Shown piece by piece: positions 22,199 through 26,142 of a stretch of DNA of 26,142 bases. A model generated the notes under the pieces. The model was not told the DNA's origin. It was given only the letters and a program-made list of their open reading frames with translations, and made no database searches. The DNA is from Kipferlia bialata (lineage: Eukaryota > Fornicata). Both the position numbers and the translations under genes were made by a program. How positions within the stretch are numbered: the stretch's first letter is position 1; each line of letters starts with the position of its first letter. Location: NCBI GenBank assembly GCA_003568945.1, contig BDIP01000158.1, positions 1 to 26,142 of the forward strand. Reading direction: 5' to 3'.

Positions 22199-25100
22199 CC
22201 CACCAGTCTGTCAAAGGTGTGCAGGCTGGGGTAACCAAGAGAGTAGTACACAAGTATACATATATACATATATATGAATGAGTGTGCATATAGGAGGTAT
22301 ACTCTGTTATGTCAAAGGTGTGCAGGCTGGGGTTAGTCTACACCAAAAATGATTCATATATTCAGGAATGCAGATACACAAGTATATATATGTATATATA
22401 CACAGAGAATTAACGTGCAGAGATGACGTATACGCTGTGAAATGTGTGTTGACAGCTTAAGAGTATAGAGAGAGAGTCATGTATACATGTACATATATAT
22501 ACCTGAAGTTGTTCATCATTCCCTCGTACATCCCGGCCTTCTCCTCGGGGGTGGCCTGGACTGAGGGGCATTTACAAGAGTGAGTGTGAGTACATAAATG
22601 AGACAACAATATTACTCCTTCTCCCACCCCATACCTTGTTGAAGTTCTCCCACATGTCGTGTGCCTCTGATAGCCTCTCGGCACCTGGGTGAGTAAGGAA
22701 AGTGAATGCGCAGAGATATAATACTCATACACATTACTATGGTGATAAAGATATATACGTACGCGCTACACTGAAACACCCATAGAATATCACAAACATG
22801 GATATTATTATTGATATGATTATACTCATACTCACCTGCCAGGTCCAGGAAGTTGAATGATACCTAAAATATACAAACACACACATCTACATGGATACAT
22901 GAAATAGTTTCAAAATAGTAATACCTGCCAGGTCCAGATATAGTGGCAGTTCCTTACCTATACAAAGATATACATAGACATAGAAGTACCTGCCAGGTCC
23001 AGGAAGTTGAATGTGCTCAGCCTGACCTTGCCTGACCTCTTGGAGTGGCGCCACAGCCTAGGGGGTTAGTGGATATACTAATACATATACAGAAAAATCC
23101 ATACACACATATCCATAGATAGAGAGAGAAAGAAAGACATATGCTTGGAGTGGCGCCACCAGCCTAGAGCTTACGGGTGAATGCAATACATAGTCACGAT
23201 GTATGAGTCACTGTCTGAAATGAAGGTAATAGCTAGATGTATGATCACTTTACACATATATATATATGCATACGTATATACATATATATATTGTGAATCC
23301 CTACCTCAGCTGTGACCAGGCATACACAGTATCTCTCTACTACCCACATACACACTTCCACACATATACATAGACACACTATGACTCCATACCTCAGCTG
23401 TGTGACCAGGTATACACAGTATATATATATATATATCTATATATATCTATATATATCTATATATATATATACACTATGGCTCCATACCTCAGCTGCGTGA
23501 CACAGTGTGACCTGGACGAGGTGTCATTCATGCCCTGGAATGAGGTTGTAGAGAGAGAGGGAGAGAGAGAGAGAGAGAGAGAGTTGTAGCTGCATACCGT
23601 GGCCCTTGTTGCTCTGGCCTCCACTGTTGATATGAACTTCATATCATATAAAGGGAATATATCCCTCAAAAAATATATAATATCTTGAGTACATACAGAT
23701 ATATATATATATACTATTCATATATTATCATATATATCCCTACATACAGTGGCCCTTGTGGCTCTGGCCTCGACTGTCGATATGAAGGGACTATACCACA
23801 TATCATACGCAATAAATACAAAATGTATGCCTAATATACTGCGTATTGTATTGATCCATAGCCACGCACCGTTGCCCTTGTTGCTCTGGCCTCGACTGTG
23901 GATATGAAGGGACCACTCATCACATAGCATACATATCCAAACACCATACGGAGTATATTCTTATGCAATGAACAATGTTTTGCTCTACACACGCACCGTG
24001 GCCCTTGTTGCCCTGGCCTCGACAGTTGATATAGAAGGAATACATCTCACGTAGCACACACATATCTATATATATATTATCTAATGTATATATACATATA
24101 TATATATATACTACTCCATACCGTGGCCCTAGTGGCTCTGGCCTCCACTGTGGATATGATGGCATAGTATATATATACATAATACGTCATATATAATGAA
24201 TGGGGTATTGACTACATACCGTGGCCCTTGTTGCTCTGGCCTCCACTGTTGATATGAAGGACATGATGGCCTCCCTGGATCTTAAGGGTACCTGGGATAA
24301 GGCTTGATACACTACATACTGACAGAAACACTGTATATAGCTAAGCTATTAAAGATGAAGGACACGATGGCCTCCCTGGACCTCAGAGGGACCTAACAGT
24401 TAGGGATACTACCACAAATAGGTACAGATACAGGGTATACACACGTGATGTGATATAATACTGTATATACATATGAAGGTCATGATGGCCTCCCTGGACC
24501 TTAAGGGCACCTAGGATAAGACTTGATACTACTATACCATATATACACGCATATGTATATATATGTACTCTACCTGCATTGCCCCCTCCCCACGAGGCTC
24601 TCTCTCTCTCTCTCTCTCAACACACACACATATATATATATATATAGTAAATAATCATGTACAGCGTTATACCTGCATTGCCCCCACCACGTCGTGGTTG
24701 TTGTCGAGGTATGCCTCAAGGGATGGGTCCAACAGGTCACCAAGGCCTATGGTTATATATGGTACAATTATATAGACATATAATAGTGTCTCACAATTAT
24801 ATGTGCCATGACACAGAGGTTTGATGCAGTGTGCGTGAACGTGTAGGACGTGTGAGAATAGTATCTACATATACTAGTAGTATATACAATACCCGTGAGT
24901 GAATACGTTGTCTCCAGCATGGACCCAGTCAGCACATATGTGTCGCCAAGGGTGGCTGGGGTGAGAAAGATATGCATATTGACACACTATATAGGAGCAA
25001 ACCAACAAGAGAAAGTAAGTAGACTACGTACTCTCTGCCTCATTGAGTCCCTGCAGTATGGCCAGGGCTGCTCTAGGCAGTATGCCATAGTCAGGAGCAG

Positions 25101-26142
25101 AGGATGCAGATGCCCAGTCAACTGATAGTGAGATATATAGGGGTAGATGGATAGAGAGAGATAGAGAGGGAGAGTAATGCCATAGTCAGAGGCAGAGGCA
25201 GGGGAGGACAACTCAACTGACAGTTAGAAATATATATATAGAGAGAGAGAGTATAGTAAGAGTCAGGGGCAGAGGCAGTGAAATACATACAATTACAAAT
25301 TTATACCAAAAATGAAATATATACAATATATACAAATATATACAATACCATAAACACAATATATGAAATTCATACAATTTACCAAATGCCTATACAATCC
25401 ATACCCGTTGGTGGTCCGAATATGCAGTGTGTCTTGCCACTCCCAGTCTGGCCATTGGCCAGGAAGTTGACATTGTAGCCTGATATAAGGGTCTAGAGAG
25501 AGAGAGAGAGAGAGAGAGAGAGCCAGGTCACGAAGTTGACATTGTAGCCTATGGGTTAGAAGTAAAACTATATATATTATTATATATATAGCACTGTTTC
25601 TGAATGTACAGTATCCGTACCGTCCTGGAATGCCTGTACGAGATCCTCAATCTCGAGGATGTCATATGTATCAGCCTGGTCCTGACTGGGCTGGATGACC
25701 TGGGGGTTAGTAACCATGTATACAGCATATATAGTATATCTAGATATATACTGACAATACAATCATAAATAATTCATATGGTTACCATTACCTGCCTGGG
25801 GTATGAGATACATAGATACTTTGACATATATACAGTGAACATGATTATATTATATATACGCACAGTGTGGGTATTTATGTATTTATGTATAACCATACCT
25901 GTTTGGCGTATGATATAATCAAATAATGTATATATATATATATATATACACTGTAATATACCTGCTTGGCGTATGAGAATGTCCCCGAGGGCTTGCTGCC
26001 TGATAGGGTGAGAGATAGGGTTTGCACACACTATGTATATCACATATGTATGAATATAAATATAATATATACTATGATTACTTTGCAGAGAATGTCCCCG
26101 AGGGCTTGCTGCCTGATAGGATGAGACAATGGGGATAGAGAG
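22093..26142 (-). CDS. Kinesin-like motor protein, partial (5' end beyond window)
   Basis: Exons in agreeing phase: 25999-25962, 25699-25621, 25479-25405, 25121-25032, 24955-24893, 24746-24673, 24291-24220, 23534-23488, 23057-22990, 22684-22635, 22555-22503, and a last exon 22225-22093. Kinesin landmarks in order: TFSYAKQ...PSQDQADTYDI; P-loop LANGQTGSGKTH; DYGILPRA; GSMLETTYSLTGLGDLLD (the SYLEIYNE strand); switch I NDTSSRSH; switch II FLDLAGAER; MMNNFSLHTFDRLV (the NxSLxxL region). Motors of this kind move along microtubules using ATP. The usual VPYRDSKLT helix and neck are not found after SLHTF; the frame stops at 22093, inside the convergent neighbour. So the gene seems shortened, or its last exon is mis-assigned. 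DLAGAER instead of DLAGSER and LANGQ instead of AYGQ mark it as divergent. Its introns are far longer and more AT-rich than those of its neighbours and hold the exon-edge copies listed separately. Subfamily not assignable. Confidence 0.88.
22310..22332 (-). repeat. 5' exon-edge echo of the last kinesin exon
   Basis: On the minus strand CCCCAG followed by CCTGCACACCTTTGACA repeats exactly the acceptor and first 17 bases of the exon at 22225. The copy lies about 100 bases upstream, with an intact AG. Confidence 0.85.
22834..22937 (-). repeat. Two 3' exon-edge echoes of the FNFLDLAG exon
   Basis: The 3' edge of the exon ending at 22990 recurs downstream at 22923-22937 (15 identical bases) and 22834-22859 (26 identical bases). 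Each is followed by its own donor, GTATTA and GTGAGT. The parent uses GTACTT. Confidence 0.9.
23144..23167 (-). repeat. 5' exon-edge echo of the LWRHSK exon
   Basis: CTAG followed by a 20-base copy of the start of the exon at 23057, about 100 bases upstream. It has one extra base, so splicing to this acceptor would shift the frame. Confidence 0.8.
23301..23408 (-). repeat. Two 3' exon-edge echoes of the switch I exon
   Basis: The end of the exon at 23488 (...ACGCAGCTGAG then GTATGG) recurs at 23377-23408 and about 23301-23320, each with its donor and part of the following intron. The nearer copy differs by a synonymous ACG/ACA; the farther one lacks two bases. Confidence 0.85.
23595..24160 (-). 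repeat. Array of five 3' exon-edge echoes (STVEARATRAT cassette)
   Basis: Downstream of the 24291-24220 exon, the last 12 codons (ISTVEARATRAT) recur five times. Each copy ends in a GT donor (GTATGC, GTATGT, GTGCGT twice, GTATGG). The first base of the conserved plus-strand block lies at 24123, 23998, 23871, 23749 and 23599 (parent 24221), a spacing of 98-150 bases. The farthest copy is identical to the parent over 38 bases. All 13 differences seen in the other four are third-position and synonymous. Four copies also contain ACAG, a possible acceptor, inside the cassette. The sequence between copies is AT-rich and diverged. Confidence 0.95.
24352..24530 (-). repeat. Two 5' exon-edge echoes of the VPLRSREA exon
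   Basis: Copies at 24352-24411 and 24472-24530 carry about 15 intronic bases, the acceptor AG and the first 12-13 codons of the exon that starts at 24291. Differences are mostly synonymous (GTA/GTG/GTC, CCC/CCT, TTA/CTG, AGA/AGG), with one conservative change each: Ser to Thr and Met to Val. Confidence 0.92.
24570..24597 (-). repeat. 3' exon-edge echo of the GLGDLLD exon
   Basis: The exon end GGGGGCAATGCAG recurs about 100 bases downstream of the parent donor at 24673, followed by GTAGAG. The upstream part of the copy has a small length change relative to the parent. Confidence 0.8.
25178..25282 (-). repeat. Two 5' exon-edge echoes of the DYGILPRA exon
   Basis: Upstream of the exon at 25121, copies at 25178-25226 and about 25258-25282 repeat its serine/alanine-rich beginning and the DYG codons. 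The nearer one keeps the acceptor CAG. These copies are more diverged and include amino-acid changes. Confidence 0.75.
25529..25552 (-). repeat. 5' exon-edge echo of the P-loop exon
   Basis: Acceptor TAG plus the first 18 bases of the exon at 25479 (GCTACAATGTCAACTTC) recur about 70 bases upstream. A (GA)n microsatellite lies between copy and parent. Confidence 0.85.
25787..26126 (-). repeat. Three echoes around the TFSYAKQ exon
   Basis: The exon 25999-25962 has one upstream copy of its 5' part (26088-26126, one mismatch in about 39 bases, acceptor kept) and two downstream copies of its 3' end: 25895-25914, synonymous AAG/AAA only, and 25787-25807, with two amino-acid changes. All three retain their splice dinucleotide. 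The set shows the full pattern around a single exon. Confidence 0.9.

Noticed and set aside
23595-24291. Regularly spaced conserved blocks resembling a CRISPR or satellite array
   Set aside because: The blocks encode the end of a kinesin exon, end in splice donors, and the 'spacers' are related AT-rich intron sequence, so this is intragenic duplication in a eukaryotic gene.
22457-26142. Mobile element insertions as the source of the long kinesin introns
   Set aside because: No terminal repeats, target-site duplications or transposase/reverse transcriptase frames are seen. The repeats match the host gene's own exon edges.

Overview
The window is nuclear DNA of an extremely intron-rich, gene-dense unicellular eukaryote. 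Almost every gene is cut into exons of 40-250 bases by GT-AG introns, mostly 40-150 bases long. Coding sequence takes both strands and genes lie tens to hundreds of bases apart. Divergent beta-propeller-type proteins next to a bacterial-type glycerol dehydrogenase suggest an anaerobic free-living protist. A fornicate metamonad such as Kipferlia is my best guess, from general knowledge of intron-rich fornicates rather than from a diagnostic sequence. I rebuilt gene models by hand by matching splice sites and reading phase. Where phases agree over ten or more junctions I trust the model; exact starts are less sure.

Layout. 1-560: a 33-base G run, GA repeat and no gene. 561-3563 (-): four-exon gene, about 893 aa, unrecognised N-terminal and helical parts and a propeller-like C-terminus. 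3685-4001 (+): orphan exon pair with a duplicated exon edge. 4031-4083: C-run/G-run inverted repeat. 4712-6906 (+): twelve-exon propeller protein (about 342 aa) with one unresolved junction. 6944-8955 (-): eleven-exon glycerol dehydrogenase (376 aa) with all three metal ligands. 9158-14670 (+): 29-exon membrane protein of about 1008 aa, unrecognised. 14825-17442 (-): sixteen-exon RecQ helicase (about 454 aa). 17804-22198 (+): large protein with an acidic middle and C-terminal pentapeptide repeats. 22093-26142 (-): kinesin motor gene, entering from beyond the right edge and stopping before the end of the motor domain.

Genes 3/4, 5/6 and 7/8 are convergent pairs; the last pair may overlap antisense. 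Genes 4/5 and 6/7 are divergent and share short upstream regions that contain near-perfect palindromes. Nothing suggests a common pathway; this looks like ordinary dense packing.

The most unusual thing is in the kinesin gene. Most exons in the window are accompanied by partial copies of their own edge, each carrying the splice site plus 12-60 bases. Copies of the 3' edge with its GT lie only downstream of the parent exon; copies of the 5' edge with its AG lie only upstream. I call these 'exon-edge echoes'. One exon has five downstream and two upstream echoes. In the five downstream echoes all 13 base differences I count over the conserved codons are synonymous. The same architecture appears in the orphan fragment near 3.9 kb, probably at the first exon of the pentapeptide gene, and in milder form elsewhere.
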